Positions 52,076-60,850 of a stretch of DNA of 64,000 nucleotides are shown here, one piece after another. Both the position numbers and the translations under genes were made by a program. The notes under the pieces are model-generated. The model was not told where the DNA came from, searched no databases, and worked only from the letters and a program-made list of their open reading frames with translations. Every line of letters begins with the position of its first letter. The first letter of the stretch is position 1. Origin of the DNA: JANWVO01 sp037446555 (GTDB lineage: Bacteria; Acidobacteriota; Terriglobia; Bryobacterales; Bryobacteraceae); NCBI GenBank assembly GCA_037446555.1, contig JBBIIK010000001.1:223895-287894 (forward strand), written 5' to 3'.

Positions 52076-52764
52076 TCTCCCTCCACCCACACCGCGCCGT
52101 CCTCGAAGTGTTCCTTCTTCCAGACCGGCACTTCTTTCTTGAGGCGGTTGATTGCCTCCATGGCGGCTTCAAACGCCGGTTGCCGGTGCGGCGCCGCCAC
52201 CGCGATGATGACGCTCGCCTCGCCGATCTCCAGCCGCCCCAGGCGGTGCACAATGCCGATCCGCGATACCGCGTGGCGCGCGGCGATGCCGCGGCCCATT
52301 TCGGCCATCACCCGGATCGCCATCGCCTCGTAGCATTCGTATTCAAGAAACAGCGTCCGCCTGCCGCCGCTGTGGTTTCTCACGATCCCCTCGAAGACGA
52401 CCACCGCCCCGTCTTGCGGCCGCGCAATGCGGGACCGCAGCCATGCGGCGCCGATCGGCTCGCGTGTGAGGGCGAAAAAATGTCCGCCGGCGTCTTCCTC
52501 CACCTGAATCCACGGCCCCTGCCCGCCGCTCACCGGAGGGAGCAGGGCCACTTCGTCGCCGTCATGGAGCGGATCGGTTCTCAAAGCGTAGCGCTGGTTC
52601 ACGGCGATGACGATCGACCGCCTGTGCCGCTCCAGATCCGGCCAGGCGGCCTCGGCGGCTTGATAGGCAGCCTCCACGGTTGCGCCCTCGGGCAGTTCCA
52701 GGGCGGCTTCCGCCGTGCCGGCGGCGTCTTTCAACATTCCGAAAAACAGGACGCGAACCTTCAC
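52045..52764 (-). CDS. Fused molybdopterin synthase MoaD-MoaE
   Basis: 239 residues from a GTG at 52764. Residues 1-81 are MoaD (VRVLFFGMLKDAAGTAEAAL to DGDEVALLPPVSGG), the sulfur carrier whose C-terminal Gly-Gly is thiocarboxylated. Residues ~88-239 are MoaE (HFFALTREPIG, GAVVVFEGIVRNHSGG, VWKKEHFEDG with the active-site lysines). The Gly-Gly (80-81) is internal here, followed by QGPW. In the mycobacterial fusion MoaX, cleavage after this site frees MoaD; the same may be needed here. It would serve the molybdopterin oxidoreductase at 13265-15241 among others. Confidence 0.88.
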   Translation of the reverse strand: MKVRVLFFGMLKDAAGTAEAALELPEGATVEAAYQAAEAAWPDLERHRRSIVIAVNQRYALRTDPLHDGDEVALLPPVSGGQGPWIQVEEDAGGHFFALTREPIGAAWLRSRIARPQDGAVVVFEGIVRNHSGGRRTLFLEYECYEAMAIRVMAEMGRGIAARHAVSRIGIVHRLGRLEIGEASVIIAVAAPHRQPAFEAAMEAINRLKKEVPVWKKEHFEDGAVWVEGEWDSSIAGRL

Positions 52765-52808
52765 CCTACGGCCATCGTAGCATTGCGCCTCCGCGTACCA
52801 TAAAAGAG

Positions 52809-53225
52809 ATGAATCGCGCCCCGGCTGAGCGCTCCGAGGTCCGCTTTCGCGTGCGCTATGCGGAAACGGACCAGATGGGAGTGGTGTACCACGCGAATTA
52901 CCTCGTCTGGATGGAGATGGCGCGCACAGAGTTGTGCCGCCTGCGGGGGGGCAGCTACCGGGAGATGGAACAGCGCAGCGGACTCCACCTGGTGGTGGCA
53001 GAGGCGCGATGCCGGTATCTCCAGCCGGCGCGGTATGACGACGAGATTGCGGCCTGCGCCTGGCTCGAGAGCGCGCACCCGCGCATGGTGGCGTTTGCCT
53101 ACGAGATCCGTCGGGCCTCCGACGGTGCACTGCTAGCCACGGGCGAAACGCGCCACCTGTTCATCCGGGACGGAAAACCGGCGAAAATTCCCGAGGAATT
53201 CCGCCCCATTTTCGGCCTGAAATGA
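52809..53225 (+). CDS. YbgC-like acyl-CoA thioesterase (hotdog fold)
   Basis: 138 residues. The 4-hydroxybenzoyl-CoA thioesterase signature RVRYAETDQMGVVYHANYLV includes the catalytic aspartate. Later strands are visible (RCRYLQPARYDDEIAACAWL, FAYEIRRASDGALLATGETR). Cytoplasmic; releases CoA from short acyl-CoAs, sometimes in phospholipid or Tol-Pal contexts. Overlaps the mini-PBP gene by four bases, so it is co-translated with cell-wall genes. Divergent from moaD-moaE across a 44-base spacer. Confidence 0.9.
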   Translation: MNRAPAERSEVRFRVRYAETDQMGVVYHANYLVWMEMARTELCRLRGGSYREMEQRSGLHLVVAEARCRYLQPARYDDEIAACAWLESAHPRMVAFAYEIRRASDGALLATGETRHLFIRDGKPAKIPEEFRPIFGLK

Positions 53226-53962
53226 TCTCGCGCCGGCACATTTTCGCTGCATTCGCTACAGCGGGTTTCCGGGGAGGCGCCGCGGTCGTGCTGCGCATTG
53301 AAGACGGGGCGCTTCTGCGCGTGGAAAACGAGATGGCGGCCGCGGGCCGCGGCGCCGCTCCGGGCTCGGCGCTCAAGCCGTGGCTGCTGGAGGGGATGCA
53401 GCCATGGCGGCGCCACGCTTGCACGGGGATGCTGCGGATCGGCGGACACCGGCTGGACTGCATTCACGCGCCTCTCGCCAGCGCTCTGGATGCGGAGACA
53501 GCGCTGGCCGCCAGTTGCAACCAGTGGTTCGCCGCTTCGGCGCTTGCCGCTGGACCGCAGCGGATTTTCCGGCGGCTTCAGGAGGGAGGCGCCGAGGCGC
53601 GGCTGGCGCAGACGCCGGAGGAACTCCAATTGCAGGCATTAGGGCTGGAGGCGGTCTCGGTCACCGCGTTCGCCATGGCCCGCATCTACCGGAGACTCGC
53701 ACTCGAGGGAGGCCCGGTGGTGGCCGCGGGGCTGCGCCGCGCGGTGACCGAAGGAACGGCGCAGGGAGTTCAGGTCGAAGGTATCGGGATCGCCGGCAAG
53801 ACGGGCACGAGCCGCGACGGCGCATGGTTCGGCGGGTTTGCGCCTATCGACAAGCCGGCAGTAGCGGTTGCGGTGTTCCAACCCGGCGGGCGCGGCCCGC
53901 GCGATGCCGCGCCCGTGGCGGCGGAGCTGTTCCAATGGGCAAGACGGTCCGGTTTGCTCTGA
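53222..53962 (+). CDS. Minimal penicillin-binding transpeptidase-like protein
   Basis: 246 residues, much shorter than normal PBPs. The three active-site motifs of serine transpeptidases are recognisable: PGSALKPW (SxxK at 49-52), ASCNQWF (SxN at 98-100) and GIAGKTGTSRD (KTG at 193-195). There is no pedestal or glycosyltransferase domain. The start (RRHIFAAFATAGFRGG) could be a weak signal peptide or Tat-like. It may crosslink or edit peptidoglycan, or be a penicillin-recognising regulator. Followed, with 28 bases overlap, by a SpoIID-domain protein. Confidence 0.75.
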   Translation: MISRRHIFAAFATAGFRGGAAVVLRIEDGALLRVENEMAAAGRGAAPGSALKPWLLEGMQPWRRHACTGMLRIGGHRLDCIHAPLASALDAETALAASCNQWFAASALAAGPQRIFRRLQEGGAEARLAQTPEELQLQALGLEAVSVTAFAMARIYRRLALEGGPVVAAGLRRAVTEGTAQGVQVEGIGIAGKTGTSRDGAWFGGFAPIDKPAVAVAVFQPGGRGPRDAAPVAAELFQWARRSGLL

Positions 53963-55260
53963 TTCTTGCCGCACTGGCTGCCGGGGCCCGCGCGCAGACG
54001 ATCCGGGTGCCCACGCCGGCGGGAATCAGGACAGTTCCAGTCGAGAGCTGTGTGGCTGCCGCTGTGGCAGGAGAGATGGGCGGCGCACAGGAGATCGAGG
54101 CTTTGAAGGCGATGGCCGTGGTGGCGCGCACGTATTTCCGCGTCCATGCGGGCCGCCACAAGAAACAGGGATTTGATTTCTGCTCGACGACGCACTGCCA
54201 GCGGCTGGACTTTTCCGCGCCGTCTGCCGTTGTCCGGCAGGCGGTTGCCGAAACGGAGGGGATTTTCTTGTGGTGGAAAGGTTCGCCGGTGCTGGTCTTT
54301 CATTCTGCTCACTGCGGGGGACGGTCGGCCGCAGCGGACGAGATCTGGCCCGGGCTCGAACGGCCGTATCTTGTTTCGCGGCAAGATCCCTGGTGCGTCC
54401 GTACGCCTTCCGCCGACAGGAGTGCGCGCCTGGAATGGCCGCGGTTGGAGAAGGCGCTCGGCCTTGCGGGGCTGCGATCGCTTGGCGTCAGCCGCCGCAC
54501 GGCATCCGGACGAGTCCTGGAGCTGCTGTCCAACCGTGGTCCGATGAACGCGGAGATGTTGCATCTCGCCGTGGGCCGGGCATTGGGATGGAACCTCCTG
54601 CGAAGCCGCATCTACGAGGTTGAATCCTCTGCGGAAGGCGCCGAGTTCCGCGGCCGTGGGGCCGGCCACGGAGTCGGCCTCTGCCAAAAAGGCGCGGCGG
54701 AGATGGCAAAAGCCGGCCGGGATTACCTGGAAATCCTCGCACATTACTTCCCGGGAACGTCGGCCGGAATTTCGGCCCGCGGGCTGAAGTGGCGGCCGCA
54801 CCGGGGCGAATCTTTGGACGTTTGGACCACCAGTGGCGCGCCGCCGGTCTCCCTGGCCGCCGCTGACGCCGCATGGAGGGAAGCAGCGCGGCGTTCGGGG
54901 CTGAATTCACGCTGCCGGCCCTCGGTCCGCGAGTATCCCTCCGTGGATCTCTTCCGGGACACGACGGGCGCGCGCGGAGACTTTGCCGCCGTTACACGCG
55001 GATGCACGGTTCACGTTCAGACACCGCAGCGTCTGGCAGGGCAGGGAAGACTGCGGCAGGTGTTGCTGCATGAGATGATTCACCTGCTGATCGAAGCCAA
55101 CCGCTCCGCCTCGCTGCCGGAATGGTTTGAAGAGGGGCTGGCTGAACACTTTTCGGACGGCAACGCGCGGCCCACAGAACGGGCTCGCGTGGAGGAACTG
55201 CTGCGGCGCTATGGGCGCGAGTCAGTCCTGCGCTTCCTCAAGAACGGACTCCCGGAATAG
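53935..55260 (+). CDS. SpoIID/LytB-domain protein fused to a zinc-peptidase-like domain
   Basis: 441 residues from ATG 53935 with a signal peptide (RFALILAALAAGARAQ). The SpoIID domain spans about 20-290: VPVESCVAAAVAGEM-like opening, EIEALKAMAVVARTYFRVHA, HSAHCGGRSA and GRGAGHGVGLCQKGAAEMAK. SpoIID enzymes are lytic transglycosylases that cut peptide-free glycan strands. The C-terminal part carries LLHEMIHLLIEANRSASLPE-WFEEGLAEHF: HEMIH at 379-383 and a distal glutamate, a gluzincin-like metallopeptidase. The end overlaps the convergent macrodomain gene by 39 bases. Confidence 0.82.
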   Translation: MGKTVRFALILAALAAGARAQTIRVPTPAGIRTVPVESCVAAAVAGEMGGAQEIEALKAMAVVARTYFRVHAGRHKKQGFDFCSTTHCQRLDFSAPSAVVRQAVAETEGIFLWWKGSPVLVFHSAHCGGRSAAADEIWPGLERPYLVSRQDPWCVRTPSADRSARLEWPRLEKALGLAGLRSLGVSRRTASGRVLELLSNRGPMNAEMLHLAVGRALGWNLLRSRIYEVESSAEGAEFRGRGAGHGVGLCQKGAAEMAKAGRDYLEILAHYFPGTSAGISARGLKWRPHRGESLDVWTTSGAPPVSLAAADAAWREAARRSGLNSRCRPSVREYPSVDLFRDTTGARGDFAAVTRGCTVHVQTPQRLAGQGRLRQVLLHEMIHLLIEANRSASLPEWFEEGLAEHFSDGNARPTERARVEELLRRYGRESVLRFLKNGLPE

Positions 55261-55797
55261 CTGCTCGTAGATCCTGAAGGCGCTTTCCCCGAACTGCACG
55301 AAGATGACTTCCCGCAGGTTCGACGCGCGGTTTTCCAGAAAGCGGCGAACCTCGGCGATGGCAATCTGCGCGGCCAGCTCCGGCGGATAGCCGTAAACGC
55401 CCGTGCTGATCGCCGGAAAGCTGAGGCTGCGGCACGCGCGCTCTTCCGCCATCTCCAGACAAGTCCGGTAGCAGGAGGCAAGCGCCTCCGGCTCGCCGTG
55501 CCGCCCATCGCGGTAAACGGGGCCGACGGCATGGAAGACATACTTCGCAGGCAGCCGGCCCGCGCCGGTCGCCACCGCCTGGCCCGCCGGCACACGCCCC
55601 ACGCGCGGGCGGATCTCGTCGAGCTCGCGCATGATGTCCGGCCCGCCGGCGCGGTGGATGGCCCCGTCGACGCCGCCCCCGCCTGCCAGCGCCGAGTTCG
55701 CCGCGTTGGCGATGGCATCGGCGGCGATGCGCGTGATGTCGCCCTCGATCAGGCGCAAGCTCCGCCCGTTCGGCAACCGGTAGCGCTTTCGCATCAT
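55222..55797 (-). CDS. Macrodomain protein (ADP-ribose-hydrolysing type)
   Basis: 191 residues from ATG 55797. The macrodomain is complete: IEGDITRIAADAIANAANSA-LAGGGGVDGAIHRAGG, YVFHAVGPVY and FPAISTGVYGYPPELAAQIA. This is the MacroD/YmdB group that removes ADP-ribose or O-acetyl-ADP-ribose. A C-terminal extension of ~20 residues is present. The ATG overlaps the upstream membrane-protein stop by four bases, linking it to the macroglobulin operon, an unusual partnership. Confidence 0.92.
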   Translation of the reverse strand: MMRKRYRLPNGRSLRLIEGDITRIAADAIANAANSALAGGGGVDGAIHRAGGPDIMRELDEIRPRVGRVPAGQAVATGAGRLPAKYVFHAVGPVYRDGRHGEPEALASCYRTCLEMAEERACRSLSFPAISTGVYGYPPELAAQIAIAEVRRFLENRASNLREVIFVQFGESAFRIYEQLFRESVLEEAQD

Positions 55798-56252
55798 GTA
55801 CGCTCCTTCGAGAGCACTCCAAGGCAAGCCAGCAGCCAGCAGATGCCCGCCGTGAACAGCGCCCATGCGGCGGCGGCGCGGAGTCCCGCGCTCCACGCCT
55901 GACCGGCCAGGCTTTCGAAGCGCGGCACCCATGTGACCAAACGCGCCGGAATCCAGATCCCCGCGGCCGCAAAAATGGCCAGGGTGCCCCAGAACTCGGC
56001 CCGCTGCACGGCCCGGAACAGACGGATGCCGTCCGGAGCGAACCGGCGGTGCGCGTAGGTCAGAGCCCAGGCCGCCGCCCCCGCCGATCCCAACAGGTAG
56101 AGAATGTTCAAAACGATGTGCCAGTTCCGTTCGAGCGGCGTCCACAGCCACGCGGCTGCCAGGCCGCCGGCTGCGCCCAGAACCACGGCCACCCACAGCC
56201 AGCGCACCCACAACTGCAGCACCAGGCGCAGAGCTTCCTTCCATGCCGTCAC
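55794..56252 (-). CDS. Small four-helix membrane protein
   Basis: 152 residues from a GTG at 56252 that overlaps the macroglobulin stop (GTGA). Four membrane segments: VRWLWVAVVLGAAGGLAAAW, NWHIVLNILYLLGSAGAAAW, FWGTLAIFAAAGIWIPARLV and AAAAWALFTAGICWLLACLG. A longer in-frame ORF upstream overlaps the macroglobulin gene and reads as junk. Family not recognised; coupled on both sides, so it functions with the macroglobulin or macrodomain protein. Confidence 0.75.
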   Translation of the reverse strand: MTAWKEALRLVLQLWVRWLWVAVVLGAAGGLAAAWLWTPLERNWHIVLNILYLLGSAGAAAWALTYAHRRFAPDGIRLFRAVQRAEFWGTLAIFAAAGIWIPARLVTWVPRFESLAGQAWSAGLRAAAAWALFTAGICWLLACLGVLSKERT

Positions 56253-59200
56253 CGCAGCACCTCCCAAACGGCTTCTTCGCTCCATGATTTCACGCCGGGC
56301 TCGTACATCGGCTGCACGCGCGCCGGCGCCGCGCGGAACTTCCCGGCGTTCGTGAACCGGAACAGATACACCGCCTCGAAGCCGTCCCCGGGGATGGCCC
56401 AGGGAAACCATGAGACGCGCTCGTCCCGCATCTCGCCGCGGTTCAGCCACCAGTTCCACCACACGGGCGCCCCCTGCAGGGCAAAGCCGCGGTCGTGCGG
56501 GATCGCCTCCGCGCCGGCGGGCAGCGGATCCTCCACCACAAAAGCATTCAAACGCGCCGCCCCGCGCACGCTGACGCGAACTGCCACGATATCACCCCGC
56601 CTTGCAGCGCCGGTCCACGGTTCGAGCCGGTACGTGATGCTTCCGCCAGCGTTCTGCGGGCGCAGCCTGTAATATTGCCTCTCTATGCCCAGAGGGCTCT
56701 CTTCCGGCGTGCGCCGCGCCCCGCTGCCCGCCGCCATGCGCCACTGCCACATGGCAGAAGCATACAGCCGCCCCCGCCCGTCCATCTCCACACGCACCTC
56801 GCTTCGGTCGCCGGAAACGGGTGCCTCCAGCTTCACGGGCTTTGGAGAAACCGCATCGGAAGCCGTGAACCGCCGCCGCAAAATCTCCTGCCCGCCAGCG
56901 AACACGCGCGCTGTAAAGTCCGGTTGCAATTCGCCGCTTCGCTCGAGCAGCGGGATCAGCCCGTAGATCACGAACGCAGTGCGTTTGGTCGACTTCCAGT
57001 AGTAGCCCCGGTCCCGGTTCCGCATGAGCCACTGCGCCGCCCGGTCCAGCAGCGGGCTGTCGGGCGCCTCCGCCGCAAGGAAGCGCACTGCCATGCCGGT
57101 GGCCTCGAACGAATGTTCCTGGTCGTGCAAGAACATGGGATCCGCGCGGCTTTCCCAGAACGTTTCCTGCCCATCCTGTTTTGCGATCTCCGCCAGGCGG
57201 CGCGCCGCCTCGGCGCGGCGCGCATCGCCGGAGCGCTGCATCGCAAGCCCCATTGACGCGAGGCCGAACGCGGACATCTCGCAGCTGCGGCGCCAGACGC
57301 GTTCCACCAGGCGCGCCTCCGGCCTGCCCTCCATCGACAGCGCCAGGAGAGCGTACGCCGCCTGGTCCGCATCGCGGTTCTCCTCCAGTTGCGCCGCCAG
57401 CCATGCCTCCGCGCGCCCCCGCCGCCATGCCGGAACCGGATAGCCGTTCTCCCGCGCATGGCCGAGCCCCAGCAGCACATACGAAGTCAGGAACAGGCTG
57501 CCATCCTCTTCGCGCCACCAGCCCCAGCTTCCGTCCCCGTTTTGGTATCCGTAGAGCTTTTCCAGCCCGGCGCGGATGTTGCGGTCGAGCTGCGCGCGGT
57601 CTGTTTGTGCCTCCACCTTCAACTTCCTGAGGGCTTCCGCCACCACGAGGTTCGGCAACAGGCTCGACATGAGCTGTTCGGTGCAGCCGTAGGGGTATTT
57701 CAGCAAGTACTCGAGCGCGGCAAACACGGCGCCTGCCAGCGACGGCGCCAGCCGCACCTCCAGGATTCTGCCGGAGGAATTTGCGCCGGCCGGGAACTCG
57801 TGCGCGAGCGTGTGGGACGATGTTCCTTCCAGCCTGGCCTGCGCCGCCGCTTCCATGGGAATCCCGAAGGGATGCACGGGCAGCGAGACTTGCATGGCGT
57901 CTCCGCCGGCGGCGCCAGCGACCGATGCCGTCAGAGTCGCCTTGCCCGGGCGGTCCGCGCGCAAGCGGTACTCCACCTTCGCTTCCTCCTGCGGCGCCAG
58001 TTCGAGGTCCTGTTCCTGCCCTCCCAGAATTGTCAGGCCTTCCACCCGCAAGCCGGCTCGCGCCCGCAGCGTCTTGTCCGTGTAGTTGCGCGCCAGCACG
58101 GGCACCACGGTTTCGTCGCCTTCGATGAAGAACCGCGGCGCCGCCACGGACACGACGACGTCCTTGCGCACGAGCACGCGCTCCACGGCGCCGCCGACGC
58201 GCGTGTCCTCGGTGACTCCACGCGCCGTGGTCCGCCAGGTGGTGAGCGAATCGGGGAACGCGAACCGCACCTCGGCCTCGCCCCGGGCATCCGTTTCGAG
58301 ATTCGCCACCCAGAACGCCGTGTCGGGAAAATCCTTGCGGATTTTCGGCGCAGGAATCTGGTCCCGCTTCAGTTGCGCGCGGAATGGACCTGAAGGACGG
58401 CGGGCCAGTTCGATCCGGCGCGTTCCTGCCTCCCCCCAGAAATAGAACGAATGACTGGAGGCTGTGTGGACGCGGTTCCACCGCCGGCCGTAGAAGACCT
58501 TCAGGAGGTCCGGCTGCGGCTCGCGTTGAATGGCGTAGATGGCCTCGTCCACGACTCCCAGCGCGAATTCCGCACGGACGGGCCGGCCTTCGTGGTCCTT
58601 TGCCGCCAGCCGGAACGAGGCTGGCTCTCCGGGCTGGTATTCCGGTTTGGATGGCGTCAATTCCACGAAAATCTCATGCTGCACGGGAGGAACTTTCATC
58701 GTGACTGCGCCCTCGTAAAGCCGGCCTGCCGTGACGAAAACGGCCTTGACAAAAACGTTGGGCGCGAATTCGGGCTTCACGGGAATTTCCACGGCGGCGG
58801 CGCCGCCCTCGACACGAATAAATCGCGACCACAGCAGGACAGGGCCCTCGACGGTAAGCCACACATCGGCTGCGGGCACGCCCGTGACCACCGTGGCGGT
58901 GGCTGTTTCTCCGGCCTTGTAGGAGGCCTTGTCCAGCGTCACGCGGATCCTTTCCGGCGGCTGCCAGCCCGTCATTTGCCCCGCGACCCACAGCCAGTGA
59001 TCCTCGCGCACCGGGTCCGCCGGACCCTGCGCGACAACCCGAACGATCCAATAACCGGCTTCCCCGGCGGGGAATTCCATGATGGCTGCACCATCCTTGC
59101 CGGTGGCGCCGCTGCGGACGAGCGAAGGCTGCCCCGCAGCCTTGCCGTCAAAAGCCCGGTACACTTCCAGACGGAATGAAACGCCGGGCGCCGGACGGCG

Positions 59201-60847
59201 CTCGAAGTCCAGCGCTGAGACCCGCCACCGCACGGTCTCGCCCGTTTTCCAGCCCCACTTTTCTCCTTCGGATCTGAGCAGGAAGGGCGCGCGCGTGGCG
59301 ACGAACGAGCCGGCGCCGCTGATGACTCTTCCCCCTTCGTCCATCACCCGCGCCTCGACGCGGTACTGATAGTCGAACTCGCTCCGCTCGACCGGAACCG
59401 AGACGGCCAGCCGCCCTTCCGGATCGAGACGGCCCCTGGCTTCGTAGACCTGTTCACCGCCGAAGTACTCTTCGGCCTCCCCCATTTCTTCCTCCATCCA
59501 ATCCCACCACAGCGGGAACCAGCGGTAGCGGTGCACCACCCACTCCACCTGCGCTCCAGACACCGGCTCCCCATAGTAATAACGGGCCTCGATTTGCACT
59601 TCGACTCCCGATCCCTGGATCGTCCGCTGGAGCGCCGGCCGCACCCTCACCTCATAATCGGGCTTGCGGTATTCCTCCACATGTAATCCTCCGTAGACGG
59701 CCTCTTCCTCTCCTTCAGGCGTCACTGTCACGGAGAAATACCCCAGAGGAGCATCGGCTGGCAGGTTGAATTCACCACTGACCGTGCCGTATTTCGTGAA
59801 GTCCAGCGTTTTTGCAAATACGGGATTTCCGCGGGAGTCCTCCACCTTCGCACGGGCCTTTCGAGCCGACGGCCTTGCGTAGAAGCCTTCGTCTTGCTCC
59901 CGGACGATGGCGCGGAAGCGCACTTCTTGTCCGGGACGGTACACGGGGCGGTCCGTGTGGATGACCCCTTGCAGCCCGCGCCACCGGGGCGAGAGCGCGT
60001 ATTCCGGAGTCTTGGCCACGACCGTCGCTTCCCCGCAATTTGCGAGCGTGAGAGGCGTCTGCTGGAACTGCTGCCGGACCTCGAAATGCGCGGCGCCTTC
60101 GCTGTCGGTCACGGCCTCGCCCAGGCTGGACGCGCCCGCCGGGTCCAGCAACTCCACGCGGCAGCCGCGCTGAGGCTTTCCGCTGGAGCTATCCAGCACG
60201 CGCAGAACGGCCTTTTGCGGCCATGATTTCACCACTGCCGTCAAGGGCGTCGAGATCAGCACAGTGTAGGCCGTCTTCTGCTGATCGGTCGCCTCCAGCA
60301 CGTAAACGCCCGCCTGCTCCAGCGGCACACGCACAACAGCCGTATCCCAGCGATCTTTCGTCTGCACGGTCTGCGTCCAGCGCCGCACGAGGTGGTCCGG
60401 GTTCAACAGCGGGACAGCCGCAAAGGAGGGCGCGGCCCCGGCGGGAGTCGGCGGACGGCTCTTGTCACGCTGAAGCCAGGCACGAATCCGGCTGCGGTTC
60501 TCCGCAGAGAATTGCATGCGGGCCAGGTTGCGAACCCTGGTGCGCAAGCGCCGCTTCCAGGCGGCGATCTTCTCGATGGGGGTCCGCGGCGGATAGAGGC
60601 GCCTGCCGCGGGAAGGGAAAGTATTTGGATCACCAAGTTTCAGGAAGAATGCGCGAGGGTCCCGAACACGGTAAAGGCGGAATTCAAGTTGCCGGACTCC
60701 CGCCGAACGCACCTGCACGGGGACCTCCCCTCCCGGCATCACGGTAGAGTCCGACACCAGGGAAAAGTACCTGCTCGGCTCGTGTTCCTGGGCTGGAACG
60801 GGGAAAAGGATCAGGAAAGCCGCAGATGCCAGCCACCGCGCGCGCAT
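56249..60847 (-). CDS. Bacterial alpha-2-macroglobulin (YfaS-like) with thioester motif
   Basis: 1532 residues with a Sec signal (RARWLASAAFLILFPVPAQ). The MG domains fill the N-terminal two thirds (GVIHTDRPVYRPGQEVRFRA is the typical MG hallmark; ASYKAGETATATVVTG another). The thioester motif CTEQ is intact near residue 1054 (YPYGCTEQLMSSLL), followed by the helical thioester domain (YGYQNGDGSWGWWREEDGSL) and a receptor-like domain. These proteins trap proteases at the cell surface, protecting the envelope. No lipobox is seen, unlike E. coli YfaS. The DUF1175 gene, known as yfaT beside yfaS in E. coli, is three bases upstream. Confidence 0.93.
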   Translation of the reverse strand: MRARWLASAAFLILFPVPAQEHEPSRYFSLVSDSTVMPGGEVPVQVRSAGVRQLEFRLYRVRDPRAFFLKLGDPNTFPSRGRRLYPPRTPIEKIAAWKRRLRTRVRNLARMQFSAENRSRIRAWLQRDKSRPPTPAGAAPSFAAVPLLNPDHLVRRWTQTVQTKDRWDTAVVRVPLEQAGVYVLEATDQQKTAYTVLISTPLTAVVKSWPQKAVLRVLDSSSGKPQRGCRVELLDPAGASSLGEAVTDSEGAAHFEVRQQFQQTPLTLANCGEATVVAKTPEYALSPRWRGLQGVIHTDRPVYRPGQEVRFRAIVREQDEGFYARPSARKARAKVEDSRGNPVFAKTLDFTKYGTVSGEFNLPADAPLGYFSVTVTPEGEEEAVYGGLHVEEYRKPDYEVRVRPALQRTIQGSGVEVQIEARYYYGEPVSGAQVEWVVHRYRWFPLWWDWMEEEMGEAEEYFGGEQVYEARGRLDPEGRLAVSVPVERSEFDYQYRVEARVMDEGGRVISGAGSFVATRAPFLLRSEGEKWGWKTGETVRWRVSALDFERRPAPGVSFRLEVYRAFDGKAAGQPSLVRSGATGKDGAAIMEFPAGEAGYWIVRVVAQGPADPVREDHWLWVAGQMTGWQPPERIRVTLDKASYKAGETATATVVTGVPAADVWLTVEGPVLLWSRFIRVEGGAAAVEIPVKPEFAPNVFVKAVFVTAGRLYEGAVTMKVPPVQHEIFVELTPSKPEYQPGEPASFRLAAKDHEGRPVRAEFALGVVDEAIYAIQREPQPDLLKVFYGRRWNRVHTASSHSFYFWGEAGTRRIELARRPSGPFRAQLKRDQIPAPKIRKDFPDTAFWVANLETDARGEAEVRFAFPDSLTTWRTTARGVTEDTRVGGAVERVLVRKDVVVSVAAPRFFIEGDETVVPVLARNYTDKTLRARAGLRVEGLTILGGQEQDLELAPQEEAKVEYRLRADRPGKATLTASVAGAAGGDAMQVSLPVHPFGIPMEAAAQARLEGTSSHTLAHEFPAGANSSGRILEVRLAPSLAGAVFAALEYLLKYPYGCTEQLMSSLLPNLVVAEALRKLKVEAQTDRAQLDRNIRAGLEKLYGYQNGDGSWGWWREEDGSLFLTSYVLLGLGHARENGYPVPAWRRGRAEAWLAAQLEENRDADQAAYALLALSMEGRPEARLVERVWRRSCEMSAFGLASMGLAMQRSGDARRAEAARRLAEIAKQDGQETFWESRADPMFLHDQEHSFEATGMAVRFLAAEAPDSPLLDRAAQWLMRNRDRGYYWKSTKRTAFVIYGLIPLLERSGELQPDFTARVFAGGQEILRRRFTASDAVSPKPVKLEAPVSGDRSEVRVEMDGRGRLYASAMWQWRMAAGSGARRTPEESPLGIERQYYRLRPQNAGGSITYRLEPWTGAARRGDIVAVRVSVRGAARLNAFVVEDPLPAGAEAIPHDRGFALQGAPVWWNWWLNRGEMRDERVSWFPWAIPGDGFEAVYLFRFTNAGKFRAAPARVQPMYEPGVKSWSEEAVWEVLR

Positions 60848-60850
60848 GGT

